A stretch of 47,879 nucleotides of DNA from Oscillospiraceae bacterium (GTDB taxonomy: Bacteria; Bacillota; Clostridia; Saccharofermentanales; Fastidiosipilaceae): assembly GCA_029983685.1 (NCBI GenBank), contig JASBZA010000013.1:1-47879 (forward strand), written 5' to 3'. Under the pieces are notes generated by a model. That model made no database searches and was not told the origin of the DNA. It worked only from the letters and a program-made list of their open reading frames with translations. Made by a program: the position numbers and the translations under genes. Shown piece by piece: positions 16,687 through 23,763 of the stretch (positions within the stretch are counted from its first letter, which is position 1; each line of letters opens with the position of its first letter).

Positions 16687-17841
16687 TTAGGCCTCGGTTT
16701 CTTCTGCGGGGCTGTCCGACGTGTCTTCTACAACTTCTTCGGTTAAGCCCTCAGCCGCCTCATCAAATCTGGCCATAAAGGCTTCCTCTAAAGACTCTCT
16801 GACCTGGCTCTCGGACTTAATATCGATCTTCCAGCCGGTCAAACGGGCTGCCAGACGGGCATTTTGGCCGTTCTTGCCTATGGCCAAAGACAACTGATTG
16901 TCCGGTACGACAACCTCCGCCTGCTTGGAATCTTCGGTCTCGGTCAGCTGGATACGGCTGGCACTGGCTGGCTTCAGGGCATTACGGATATAAATAGTCT
17001 CGTCCGGATCCCATTCGATAATATCAATCTTCTCGCCTCGTAATTCATTCAAAATGTTTTGGACACGCATGCCTCTTTGGCCGACACAAGCGCCCAAAGG
17101 ATCGACGTTCTCATCACGGGTTGCCACACTAATCTTCGTTCTGGATCCGGCTTCACGAACACAGTTCACAATCTCTACAATGCCGGAAGCAATTTCGGGC
17201 ACCTCTTGTTCGAACAGCTTGCGGACCAGATCCGGATGCGATCTGGAAACATAGACCACCGGACGGCCTCTCTTGTCATCAACACGCTTGATGTAAAACA
17301 TCATGCGTTCGTTAAAGGAATAGTCATCTAAGGGGCTTTGCTCTCTGGAGGTCAAAACCGCTTCCGCACGGCCGATATCCACAACGACTTCGCGTCGGTC
17401 TTTACGCTGTACTACACCGGAGGCCAATTCACCGACACGGCTGGAAAACTCTTCATGAATCAGGTCACGCTCGGCTGTAATCAGAGCCTGGCTGATGGCC
17501 GATTTGGCCGCCTGGGCTGCCAAACGTCCGAACTGTTCGGGCTGAAGCTCGTACTGTAAAACATCGTCCACTTCAAAATCCGGATCCAAAGCCTGAGCTT
17601 CGGCAAGAGAAATTTCCTCGTTGGGATCTTCTAAATCTTCTACAACGACCTTCTCCAAATATATGGACATCTCTCCCGTATCAGGGTCCAAAGTGGCGTG
17701 AACATTGTCGGTGGACTTGGCATTGAACTCTCTTTTATAAGCTGCAACCAAGGCCTCTTCAATAGCCGTGAAGATAGTCTGAGGCTCTAAACCCCGTTCC
17801 TTACATAAGAGACGAATGGACTCTATTAATTCTTGATTCAT
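16687..17841 (-). CDS. nusA: Transcription termination/antitermination factor NusA
   Basis: RNA polymerase-associated factor for pausing, termination and antitermination. The 384-residue protein has the N-terminal polymerase-binding domain (ELIESIRLLCKERGLEP to KREF), an S1 domain near residues 135-200, then KH1 and KH2 domains with GACVGQRGMRVQNI and LSLAIGKNGQNARLAARL. A short acidic C-terminal tail ends it. The C-terminal acidic repeats of Proteobacteria are absent, as in Firmicutes. It lies 20 bases downstream of rimP and is followed after 1 base by the ylxR-ylxQ fusion. Confidence 0.98.
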   Translation of the reverse strand: MNQELIESIRLLCKERGLEPQTIFTAIEEALVAAYKREFNAKSTDNVHATLDPDTGEMSIYLEKVVVEDLEDPNEEISLAEAQALDPDFEVDDVLQYELQPEQFGRLAAQAAKSAISQALITAERDLIHEEFSSRVGELASGVVQRKDRREVVVDIGRAEAVLTSREQSPLDDYSFNERMMFYIKRVDDKRGRPVVYVSRSHPDLVRKLFEQEVPEIASGIVEIVNCVREAGSRTKISVATRDENVDPLGACVGQRGMRVQNILNELRGEKIDIIEWDPDETIYIRNALKPASASRIQLTETEDSKQAEVVVPDNQLSLAIGKNGQNARLAARLTGWKIDIKSESQVRESLEEAFMARFDEAAEGLTEEVVEDTSDSPAEETEA

Positions 17842-17861
17842 CTTGTGCTTTCTCCTTCATC

Positions 17862-18320
17862 TTAGCCGAAATTAATAACGCGTTTGACTTGTGCTACGGC
17901 GGGCAGGTCAAAAGCCTGCTCGGTGCCGTTTACATCCAGGGTCAGGCTGTCCTTGTCATGGGCCAAAAGCGTGCCTTGGATTTTCTTCTTGCCGTCCAGC
18001 TTCTGATAAAACGTCAGCTCGACATCGGTGCCTACATAGCGGGCGAAATCCGCTTGTGTCTTCAAGGGCCTATCCAGACCCGGAGACTGAACTTCCAGGT
18101 AATAGGATTGGCGAATGTCCACATTCTCATCTATGACCGGATCGGTCTTGCGACTCAAACGCTCACAATCGTCTATGCTTATCCCGCCTCTCTTATCGAT
18201 GATAAGGCGTAGGTACCACTTCTTTTGCTCCTGCTTATACTGTACTTCCAGAAGCTCCAGGCCTTCTTCTTCAGCCAAAGGTGCCACTAAATCGTGGACT
18301 TGGTCGGTTAGTTTCGACAT
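17862..18320 (-). CDS. rimP: Ribosome maturation factor RimP
   Basis: Assembly factor for the 30S subunit. The 152-residue protein has the two RimP domains: an N-terminal DLVAPLAEEEGLELLEVQYK segment, then the conserved GISIDDCERLSRKTDPVID and YYLEVQSPGLDRPLK motifs, and a C-terminal SH3-like part (TDVELTFYQKLDGKKKIQG). It is the first gene of the long nusA-infB operon, with a promoter and a structured leader upstream at 18330-18438. Confidence 0.97.
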   Translation of the reverse strand: MSKLTDQVHDLVAPLAEEEGLELLEVQYKQEQKKWYLRLIIDKRGGISIDDCERLSRKTDPVIDENVDIRQSYYLEVQSPGLDRPLKTQADFARYVGTDVELTFYQKLDGKKKIQGTLLAHDKDSLTLDVNGTEQAFDLPAVAQVKRVINFG

Positions 18321-18332
18321 GTCTTCTCTCCC

Positions 18333-18385
18333 GGGCTTAGGCCCTTAACGTAAGAGAGAGCGATGCGATGACGCACCACTCTCTT
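18333..18385 (-). promoter_or_regulatory. Structured 5' leader of the rimP-nusA operon
   Basis: Two hairpins lie between the transcription start and rimP on the minus strand. One is long (arms at plus 18352-18358 and 18379-18385, AAGAGAG with CTCTCTT, with an inner TGCG/CGCA stem and an ATGA-sized loop). A second short GGGC/GCCC hairpin (near 18333-18345) touches the GGGAGAG ribosome-binding site. No T-run follows, so neither looks like a terminator. Translational or NusA feedback control is possible but unproven. Confidence 0.4.
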
Positions 18386-18409
18386 AAAGTAAGCTTCATA
18401 TTCTTAGAT

Positions 18410-18438
18410 ATTCTAGCACCTTTCCAAAGCCCTGTCCA
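18410..18438 (-). promoter_or_regulatory. Strong sigma-A-type promoter of the rimP-nusA-infB operon
   Basis: Minus strand: -35 TGGACA (18433-18438, 5 of 6 matches), 17-base spacer, and -10 TAGAAT (18410-18415) preceded by TGC, an extended -10. Predicted start near 18403, giving an 80-base leader. It is the only obvious promoter for the ten genes down to lgt. Confidence 0.75.
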
Positions 18439-18487
18439 GACGGAGGGCCTGAAGCTACGGAATAGGCGCAGAGCTAAGCCGGAAAGT

Positions 18488-18940
18488 CTAAACCGACTCG
18501 TGCTTATTCTTTTGGACCTCTTCCAAAATAGCCTGAAGGAGTTCGGTCTCGGTCGGGCCCTGAGGCTCTTCTTCCTTCTCTTCTTCGACTTGTTCGTGAA
18601 TGAGTGCTGTCTTAACCTTCTGCAGACTCTTCACAATCGAGAAAATCACCAAAGCGATAATCAGGAAGCTGATAACGGAATTAATAAACATTCCGTAATT
18701 AATAGCCACTTCGGGTACATAGTCTTCCGCACCGGGCGTACCTATGGCCTGCTTCATGACAACCTTGAGCGAAGAAAAATCCACACCGCCCAATAAATAC
18801 CCTATAGGAGGCATAATAATGTCGTTAACCAGTGAGTCGACGATACCCTTAAAGGCGGCACCAACGACCACACCGACGGCCATATCGACCACATTGCCTC
18901 GCATAATAAACTCTTTGAACTCGCTCCAAAATTTACTCAT
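18488..18940 (-). CDS. mscL: Large-conductance mechanosensitive channel MscL
   Basis: Homopentameric membrane channel that opens under hypo-osmotic stress. The 150-residue protein has the N-terminal amphipathic helix FWSEFKEFIMRGN, TM1 DMAVGVVVGAAFKGIVDSLVNDIIMPPIGYLLGG (split here into shorter known parts: GNVVDMAVGVVVGAAF and DIIMPPIGYL), TM2 near residues 85-105, and a charged C-terminal bundle helix. It is monocistronic or cotranscribed with the P-loop gene 54 bases upstream. A small hairpin (CTTGTAG/CTACAAG) lies just before its AGGAG ribosome-binding site. Confidence 0.97.
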   Translation of the reverse strand: MSKFWSEFKEFIMRGNVVDMAVGVVVGAAFKGIVDSLVNDIIMPPIGYLLGGVDFSSLKVVMKQAIGTPGAEDYVPEVAINYGMFINSVISFLIIALVIFSIVKSLQKVKTALIHEQVEEEKEEEPQGPTETELLQAILEEVQKNKHESV

Positions 18941-18994
18941 ACGAATCTCCTCTTGTAGTTAAAATTCTACAAGATTATACCTATACAATATTCT

Positions 18995-19405
18995 TTAAAC
19001 GTAAGCCTTGATACGCTCGTCCAACTCTTCCGGCTCGACACTGTACATGATTTCGACTTCGAAATTCTTTTCCTTAGAGAAGCCTTCCAGAGCGGGCAGG
19101 AATTTCGCCAAAGCCTCTTCATCGTCTACATTAGCCACCTTGGAAATGCTATCAATATAAACATGGGAAATATCAAAGTCTTTTGCATCTAAGCCGGCAA
19201 TAAAAGCCAAGAGCTCATCGTAATTATTGACGGGATATTCACTCATGTCGATGACACGAATGGGGTGTCTGACATACTCGTGCAAACGGTCACCACGGAC
19301 CAATAAAATAATGTTTGCTTCCGGGTTTTGAGCCTGCAGGTTCAAGTCATCTACTAAACGCTTGGTCTTCCCGCTTCCTTTACCGCCGACAATTAGTTTC
19401 ACCAT
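18995..19405 (-). CDS. P-loop ATP-binding protein, conserved in Clostridia
   Basis: The 136-residue protein begins MVKLIVGGKGSGKTK, a Walker A motif at about residues 7-14, directly from the N-terminus. A hydrophobic DISHVYIDSIS near residue 99 could be a Walker B-like strand. Related small proteins in Clostridia are often labelled 'twitching motility protein PilT', which seems wrong because none of the PilT ATPase domains are present. Function unknown. It is transcribed divergently from the DUF4364 gene. A TATAAT (plus ATTATA at 19449-19454) precedes it. Confidence 0.75.
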   Translation of the reverse strand: MVKLIVGGKGSGKTKRLVDDLNLQAQNPEANIILLVRGDRLHEYVRHPIRVIDMSEYPVNNYDELLAFIAGLDAKDFDISHVYIDSISKVANVDDEEALAKFLPALEGFSKEKNFEVEIMYSVEPEELDERIKAYV

Positions 19406-19448
19406 AATTCAATCTCCTTTGCAATATCCTGTAGGTTTATTATGTTTT

Positions 19449-19503
19449 ATTATAGCCTATTTCCTTTTTTTTCATAGATATATGTGCACTTTACCGTTAG
19501 AAT
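19449..19503. promoter_or_regulatory. Divergent promoter region between the P-loop and DUF4364 genes
   Basis: Minus strand: -10 TATAAT at 19449-19454, weak -35. Plus strand: -10 TAGAAT at 19498-19503, weak -35, which would start RNA near 19510, only a few bases before the AGAAGGAGGGG ribosome-binding site. The -35 elements are poor, so confidence is modest. Confidence 0.4.
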
Positions 19504-19530
19504 ATGATTCTTAGAAGGAGGGGTGCCCCT

Positions 19531-20142
19531 ATGACACAAACAAGCCCTGCGTCCGATAAGGTGACGCGCAAGGTTATCTTATTGTCCATCGTGGCCAAGC
19601 TAGACAGCCTGACAAGGCAGGAACTCATGCAGACAGCCGTAGGCTCCATGTACATGGATTATTTTCAGTTTTCCGAACTTTTGGACGAACTCATCAAAGA
19701 AAAACTCGTTGCCTCCACGCAAAGGAAAAATGAAGTCATCCGCACCGCCCAGGGCCAAGCCCCGGAACGTTACTCCATTACTACCGAGGGGATGAAGGTT
19801 TTGGACACACTCCATATGTATCTGCCCCTTCCCGTCTCCGCCTATCTCGAGCGCGCTACCCAGGAAAGAGAGCAAGAGCTAAAAGACGACCGTGCCGTAT
19901 TGACTCAAATGACCCCTCTTCCCAACGGACAGATTCAGGTCTCTTTATCTCTTATAGAGCACGGCCAAAGATATTTTCACATCGAACTGGACGTTCCCAA
20001 TGAAGATATTGGTCGTAAAACCTGCCAGGTTTGGAAAGAACAAGCATCAAACCTCTATTCCGAATTTCTAAGAAAACTAAGTTCACCTGCTGATACTACG
20101 AAATCTAAAAAAACTATGGACGCGGAACAAATACAGGCATGA
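19531..20142 (+). CDS. DUF4364 family winged-helix-like protein
   Basis: The 203-residue protein belongs to DUF4364, found mainly in Clostridia. The N-terminal 80 residues look like a winged helix (ILLSIVAKLDSLTRQELMQ to FSELLDELIKEKLVAS), and RYSITTEGMKVLDTL resembles PadR/MarR-type wings. The C-terminal half is a beta-rich domain. It is probably a DNA-binding regulator, target unknown. The ATG at 19531 is chosen over an upstream ATG at 19504 because AGAAGGAGGGG lies between the two at ideal spacing. Confidence 0.8.
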   Translation: MTQTSPASDKVTRKVILLSIVAKLDSLTRQELMQTAVGSMYMDYFQFSELLDELIKEKLVASTQRKNEVIRTAQGQAPERYSITTEGMKVLDTLHMYLPLPVSAYLERATQEREQELKDDRAVLTQMTPLPNGQIQVSLSLIEHGQRYFHIELDVPNEDIGRKTCQVWKEQASNLYSEFLRKLSSPADTTKSKKTMDAEQIQA

Positions 20143-20175
20143 AAAAACCTCCGAGCCACCGGTCCGGAGGTTTCT
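20142..20175. terminator. Bidirectional terminator between DUF4364 and rubredoxin genes
   Basis: Perfect 9-bp stem AAACCTCCG/CGGAGGTTT (20145-20153 and 20165-20173). Reading plus, TTTCTT follows; reading minus, a run of six T follows. It serves the two convergent genes. Confidence 0.8.
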
Positions 20176-20201
20176 TAGTTCTAAACGAATTGTGTTAAGA
20201 A

Positions 20202-20360
20202 TTAAACTTCGCTGAACTCGTCTTTAGGGGCGCCGCAAAGGGGGCAAACCCAATCTTCCGGAACATCAGCAAAAGCGGTACCGGCTTCTACACCGTTATC
20301 GGGATCGCCGACTTCGGGGTCGTAGATATAACCACATAAATTACATACATAGCTCTTCAT
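20202..20360 (-). CDS. Rubredoxin
   Basis: A 52-residue electron carrier with one Fe bound by four Cys. The translation carries the two knuckles CNLCGYIYDP (residues 6-15) and CPLCGAPKDEF (39-49), plus DWVCPLC and the acidic middle, all diagnostic for rubredoxin. Length matches the family exactly. A promoter with TATAAT lies upstream at 20421-20448, and a terminator shared with the DUF4364 gene follows. It is a possible partner for the NADH:rubredoxin oxidoreductase-like protein at 44179-45363. Confidence 0.96.
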   Translation of the reverse strand: MKSYVCNLCGYIYDPEVGDPDNGVEAGTAFADVPEDWVCPLCGAPKDEFSEV

Positions 20361-20420
20361 AATTCTTTCTCCTTTTTAATTAATAGGGACTGACGTACAC
20401 TTCCAATCCCATTTGCGTTT

Positions 20421-20448
20421 ATTATACCGAAAAACTCGGACCTGTCCG
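20421..20448 (-). promoter_or_regulatory. Promoter of the rubredoxin gene
   Basis: Minus strand: -10 TATAAT (20421-20426), 16-base spacer, -35-like CGGACA (20443-20448). It lies in the 93-base gap after the DUF4234 gene; a small CGGA/TCCG hairpin with a T-rich tail overlaps it and may end that gene. Confidence 0.5.
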
Positions 20449-20453
20449 TTACT

Positions 20454-20981
20454 TTAGTATCCGGGATTATTCGTGCCGCCCAGCATCTGGTTGATATCGG
20501 TTTGAATCAAAGCCAGGTTTACAATTTGGAGGCCGAAAATCGCCAAAATAATGTAAAGCGTGGAATTGTCCTTACCGGTCAAGCGGAACATACGGTCTTT
20601 GGCCAAGCGGTAAATCCAAACCCAGCCGTAGATGCCGCAGGTGACCACACTAAGCAGAACAACCATGGCACCGTTGCCTTGTTCATGAGCTAATTGTGCG
20701 GTGTCTTCTTCAATCTTGTACCACCAGTAAAGTCCGTAGATACCACAGGTCACAATACTTAAAAGAATGGCTACAGCAACATTGCGTTCCTGAACCGGCC
20801 CAGCATTTTTTACCGGTCCCTGGTTTTGGCCGGAGTATTGGTTCTGGTACTGACTGGACGGGTCCTGATAGCTGTAGGACTGGTTCTGATACGTATTCTG
20901 ATCATTCGTATACTGCTGTCCGTAAGACTGGTTCTGGTATTGACCCTGGTTCTGATTCTGATCATTGTTGTTATCGTTCAT
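20454..20981 (-). CDS. DUF4234 membrane protein with Asn/Gln/Tyr-rich N-terminus
   Basis: In 175 residues, about the first 65 are a low-complexity region rich in Asn, Gln, Tyr, Ser and Gly with repeated NQ, QNQ and YQNQ units. A DUF4234-like domain follows: two copies of the pattern SIVTCGIYGLYWWY / SVVTCGIYGWVWIY around two membrane helices (about 72-90 and 107-125), then a third hydrophobic helix near 145-165. The repeated TCGIYG motif is characteristic of DUF4234. Function unknown. The N-terminus is prion-like in composition. Confidence 0.8.
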   Translation of the reverse strand: MNDNNNDQNQNQGQYQNQSYGQQYTNDQNTYQNQSYSYQDPSSQYQNQYSGQNQGPVKNAGPVQERNVAVAILLSIVTCGIYGLYWWYKIEEDTAQLAHEQGNGAMVVLLSVVTCGIYGWVWIYRLAKDRMFRLTGKDNSTLYIILAIFGLQIVNLALIQTDINQMLGGTNNPGY

Positions 20982-21094
20982 GCTTTTCCTCCTGTGTTAC
21001 ACCTTTTTCTTGAAAACGGCGTTACTACTAAAAATTATAATATATTTAGCTTAGAAAAAGTATAGGGATATAGGGGGCCAAAGTTAAGGTCAGA

Positions 21095-21796
21095 TTAAAT
21101 TCTCTCGTTTTCGTCTCTTTCTTCCCAAAATAGGAGCAAGAAGGGGACAAGTAAAAATAGCGGAGCCAACCAAATGGCACGAAGGGCCATCAGTTGTGCC
21201 GCAGCGAAACCTAAAACGGCTCCCAGGGCGAAAATAGCAATAATGCTGTAATAGGAGATGGCTCTGTGGCGATAAGCCTTGTCTTTGGTCAGGTGATACT
21301 TGCTCCAATTCCAGCTGGCGGACCTCAGGTTTCCGATACACATGGTTGAGGCAAAAGTCAGCCCTTCCATCCGGTTAAAAACGGTCACTTGCATGGCACA
21401 AGAAAAGGACAAGAGCGAATTGGCAACAATATGAAGCTTGGCCGGCAGAAAACCCGCAATCAGCATGGAAAGCATTTCGATTAATAAAACCGCCTGCTGC
21501 CAGACCAGAACTTTGGACCGTTGAAAATGAAATTCGATACGGACCGCAATATAAACCCCCAGCACAAAAGCCAGCAAAGGGATGAGATACTTGCCTATGG
21601 CGTGCAAGTTTCCGCTACAGAGGTTGCCTGCTAATAATACAATATTGCCGGTTTGAGCATTGCAAAAGACTTTCCCACGTACAACGTAAGAATAGCTGTC
21701 TTGAAAGCCCCCGGCCAAAGTCAGAAAAATCGCCACAAGGAAGGACTCTTCCATGTGGCGCCGTCTCTCAAAAGTTTTTATCTCCAAATTCTCCAC
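21095..21796 (-). CDS. YoaK/DUF1275 family membrane protein
   Basis: The 233-residue DUF1275 (YoaK-type) protein has about six membrane helices. Typical features are the N-terminal FLTLAGGFQDSYSYV, the NAQTGNIVLLAG motif near residue 47-58, and MCIGNLRSASWNW in the second half. Transport is suspected for the family, but no substrate is known. It starts 4 bases after the stop of the hydrolase remnant. A second ATG at codon 15 (MEESFLVAIFL) is a possible start. Confidence 0.85.
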   Translation of the reverse strand: MENLEIKTFERRRHMEESFLVAIFLTLAGGFQDSYSYVVRGKVFCNAQTGNIVLLAGNLCSGNLHAIGKYLIPLLAFVLGVYIAVRIEFHFQRSKVLVWQQAVLLIEMLSMLIAGFLPAKLHIVANSLLSFSCAMQVTVFNRMEGLTFASTMCIGNLRSASWNWSKYHLTKDKAYRHRAISYYSIIAIFALGAVLGFAAAQLMALRAIWLAPLFLLVPFLLLFWEERDENERI

Positions 21797-21799
21797 TTC

Positions 21800-22318
21800 C
21801 TAACGGAGCTTGTGCGCATGCGATTCAATGAAGTCGAATATGCAGTTAACGAGGTCCTGACTCCAAAAATCGTGTTCGTGCTCAGCTCCTTCCACTAAAG
21901 CCATTCTAACATCAAATCCTTTGGCTTTGGCCTTAGTATAAAAATCCGTGCTTTGTTCAAAGGGCACAAGACTGTCCTTATCTCCGTGCAAGAGGAAAAG
22001 AGGCGGTATTTGACTTGCTTTATCCAGATAGCTTTGGGGACTGAATTCATCAAGCCTTGCTTCGAAATCCGCCTCCTCGGGATTACCGATTAGGCACCGA
22101 ATCATGTCACTCTCGGCTTCGGGATTTTGCTTTCGAAGATTCAATGGGCCGAAACAATCGACTGCCGCCAAAACCGAATCCGAAAAATCAGGATAGAGGT
22201 CATCCTTATAACATGCCATATTACCGGTTAATGCCACCATCAAAGCGGTGTTGCCTCCCGAGGACGTTCCCCAAATAAGGACCCTATCCGGGTCGATAAG
22301 AAATTCATTTTGTTTCTC
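21800..22318 (-). pseudogene. Decayed alpha/beta hydrolase, C-terminal half only
   Basis: The reading frame holds the C-terminal half of an esterase-like alpha/beta hydrolase. It contains the nucleophile elbow WGTSSGG (upstream of the first in-frame ATG at 22243), then LFLLHGDKDSLVPFEQS with the acid, and EGAEHEHDFW with the His. The N-terminal half with the HGGG oxyanion loop is missing: the frame is closed by TAG at 22319-22321, only a few bases from the DUF2752 stop. A good AGGAG and ATG at 22308 exist, but in another frame that ends after 22 codons. I read this as a deletion plus frameshift. An ATG-started fragment of 147 residues (from 22243) would lack the catalytic Ser. Confidence 0.7.
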
Positions 22319-22329
22319 CTAAAATCTAG

Positions 22330-22779
22330 TCACCAAAAATACGTATTCGTCAAAAGCAGGCAAATATTCTTAGCCAGCCACTGAAGCAACAAGATAGCAA
22401 TTAGAACATAGAAAAAGATGGGTCGAACCCTCCAGGCCTTTACCTTTCCTTTAGTAAAGATATTCAGCATATGTGAAAGCATGAAGGCCAGGACGGTAAA
22501 AAAAACATAAGGTACCAGAGGATGGTAGAAAAAGCTTTGGCCGATTCGGCCTTGTAAGAGTGAAAAAAAAGCCCTCGTACCACCACAGCCTGGACAGTAA
22601 AGACCCGTAGCATGGCGAAAGCTGCATCGATTAAGCGATAAGATGGCATAAAAGTCAATCTTCAGAAAATAAAGAATCCCCCAAAACAAGAGGCCCAGTC
22701 CCATTCCTACTAAAAGGAGATAGAAAAAGCCTCTTGAAACTTTGGGGGATTCAAAATCAATCGTACTTTTCAAATTCAA
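22330..22779 (-). CDS. DUF2752 membrane protein
   Basis: The 149-residue protein carries the DUF2752 hallmark GLYCPGCGGTRAFFSLLQG near residues 58-76, between membrane helices. Helices lie at about 16-40, 82-105 and 118-140. The family is widespread in anaerobes; function is unknown. It lies 20 bases downstream of the zinc-ribbon/DUF4190 gene, so the two are probably cotranscribed. Confidence 0.88.
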   Translation of the reverse strand: MNLKSTIDFESPKVSRGFFYLLLVGMGLGLLFWGILYFLKIDFYAILSLNRCSFRHATGLYCPGCGGTRAFFSLLQGRIGQSFFYHPLVPYVFFTVLAFMLSHMLNIFTKGKVKAWRVRPIFFYVLIAILLLQWLAKNICLLLTNTYFW

Positions 22780-22799
22780 AGCAAATGGCGGCTAAGTCA

Positions 22800-23630
22800 T
22801 TAATAAGTAAAACCGCTTTGTTGAATAATGTCGACCAAGCTGTCACCGATGCTGAAGACAATGATGACGGTCACAATACCCAGAATTAAAGATAAGGCAT
22901 TCAGAATAATGCCGGCTATGGCCATACCCTTTTTCACAGTACTTTGTTTGAGACCGATAATGCCCAGAATTAAGCCGACGACACCGGTTACAATCGAGAT
23001 GATAGGGATGAAGCAGCATGCCAGTAAGCCTACAATACCTAAAATCATGGAGACCAAAGCCATGGTAGGTGCCTTGTCCTCGGGGCCGTTAGGACCGGGA
23101 TATTGATTAGACGGAGCACCGGCATTATAAGGCTGATAAGAGCCTTGGTTTTGGCCAAAGCTAGACTGAGGATTTTGGGGGTTCTGAGGACCTGTTGTTT
23201 GATTTGGCCCCTGCGTATAGGTGTTGTGTACTTGGCCGGTTGGCTGGACGGGGCCGTTGTAGGCGTTACCGTAATTAAAGTTTCCCTGATTCGAATAAGA
23301 ATTGCCGGCGTTGTAGTTATTAGAAGTTCCTTGTGGGCCCGGATTTTGCATACCTTGGAACTGGCCGGATGCGTAATGTTGCTCGTAGGTTTTGCTCGCT
23401 GCGGACTCTTCGGGCACGGGGGCCTGAACCGGCTCTTCTTTTATTTCTTCTGCTGCAGTTTGCTTCATGGGATTCATGGATTCTACCGGAGAAGGCTCCG
23501 ATACGGGCTCGGCTTCTTTAACCGTTTCAGGCTCAGCAGGGCTGACGGGACCTTCAACCGTCTGGCCGCAAACACTGCAGACCTTAGCGCCTTCTTCTAA
23601 CTTGCTGCCGCAATTCGTACAAAATTTCAT
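22800..23630 (-). CDS. Zinc-ribbon and DUF4190 membrane protein
   Basis: The 276-residue protein starts with a zinc ribbon, CTNCGSKLEEGAKVCSVCG (residues 4-22). A Pro/Glu stretch follows (about 28-80), then an Asn/Gln/Gly/Tyr/Pro-rich low-complexity linker (about 85-185). The end is a DUF4190-like pair of membrane helices (about 190-270) with MALVSMILGIVGLLACC and GMAIAGIILNALSLILGIV. It might sense metal or bind protein or RNA on the cytoplasmic side of the membrane, but this is a guess. It is divergent from the YwaF-like gene. Confidence 0.82.
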   Translation of the reverse strand: MKFCTNCGSKLEEGAKVCSVCGQTVEGPVSPAEPETVKEAEPVSEPSPVESMNPMKQTAAEEIKEEPVQAPVPEESAASKTYEQHYASGQFQGMQNPGPQGTSNNYNAGNSYSNQGNFNYGNAYNGPVQPTGQVHNTYTQGPNQTTGPQNPQNPQSSFGQNQGSYQPYNAGAPSNQYPGPNGPEDKAPTMALVSMILGIVGLLACCFIPIISIVTGVVGLILGIIGLKQSTVKKGMAIAGIILNALSLILGIVTVIIVFSIGDSLVDIIQQSGFTY

Positions 23631-23683
23631 AATCGTGTCCTCCCTTGACTTTCAAAATTTATAACAATCATGGACTCCGATTC

Positions 23684-23725
23684 ATTATATAATAAAAAAC
23701 GATTTTATACTCAAAGTGTTATGAT
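23684..23725. promoter_or_regulatory. Divergent promoters between DUF4190 and YwaF-like genes
   Basis: Minus strand: TATAAT at 23684-23689 with a poor -35. Plus strand: TATGAT at 23720-23725 preceded by TGT, an extended -10. AAGGAAAGATGAGG precedes the plus-strand ATG. Confidence 0.4.
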
Positions 23726-23763
23726 ATCAGCAGAATTTTAAGCATAAGGAAAGATGAGGAATC

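Noticed and set aside
18995..19405. Label 'twitching motility protein PilT' for the P-loop protein
   Set aside because: Only a Walker A motif is seen; the protein is far too short and lacks the PilT Asp and His boxes.
20454..23630. CRISPR-like or tandem DNA repeat in the Gln/Asn-rich coding regions
   Set aside because: The repeats are short codon-level repeats inside frames, without regular spacer-repeat structure.
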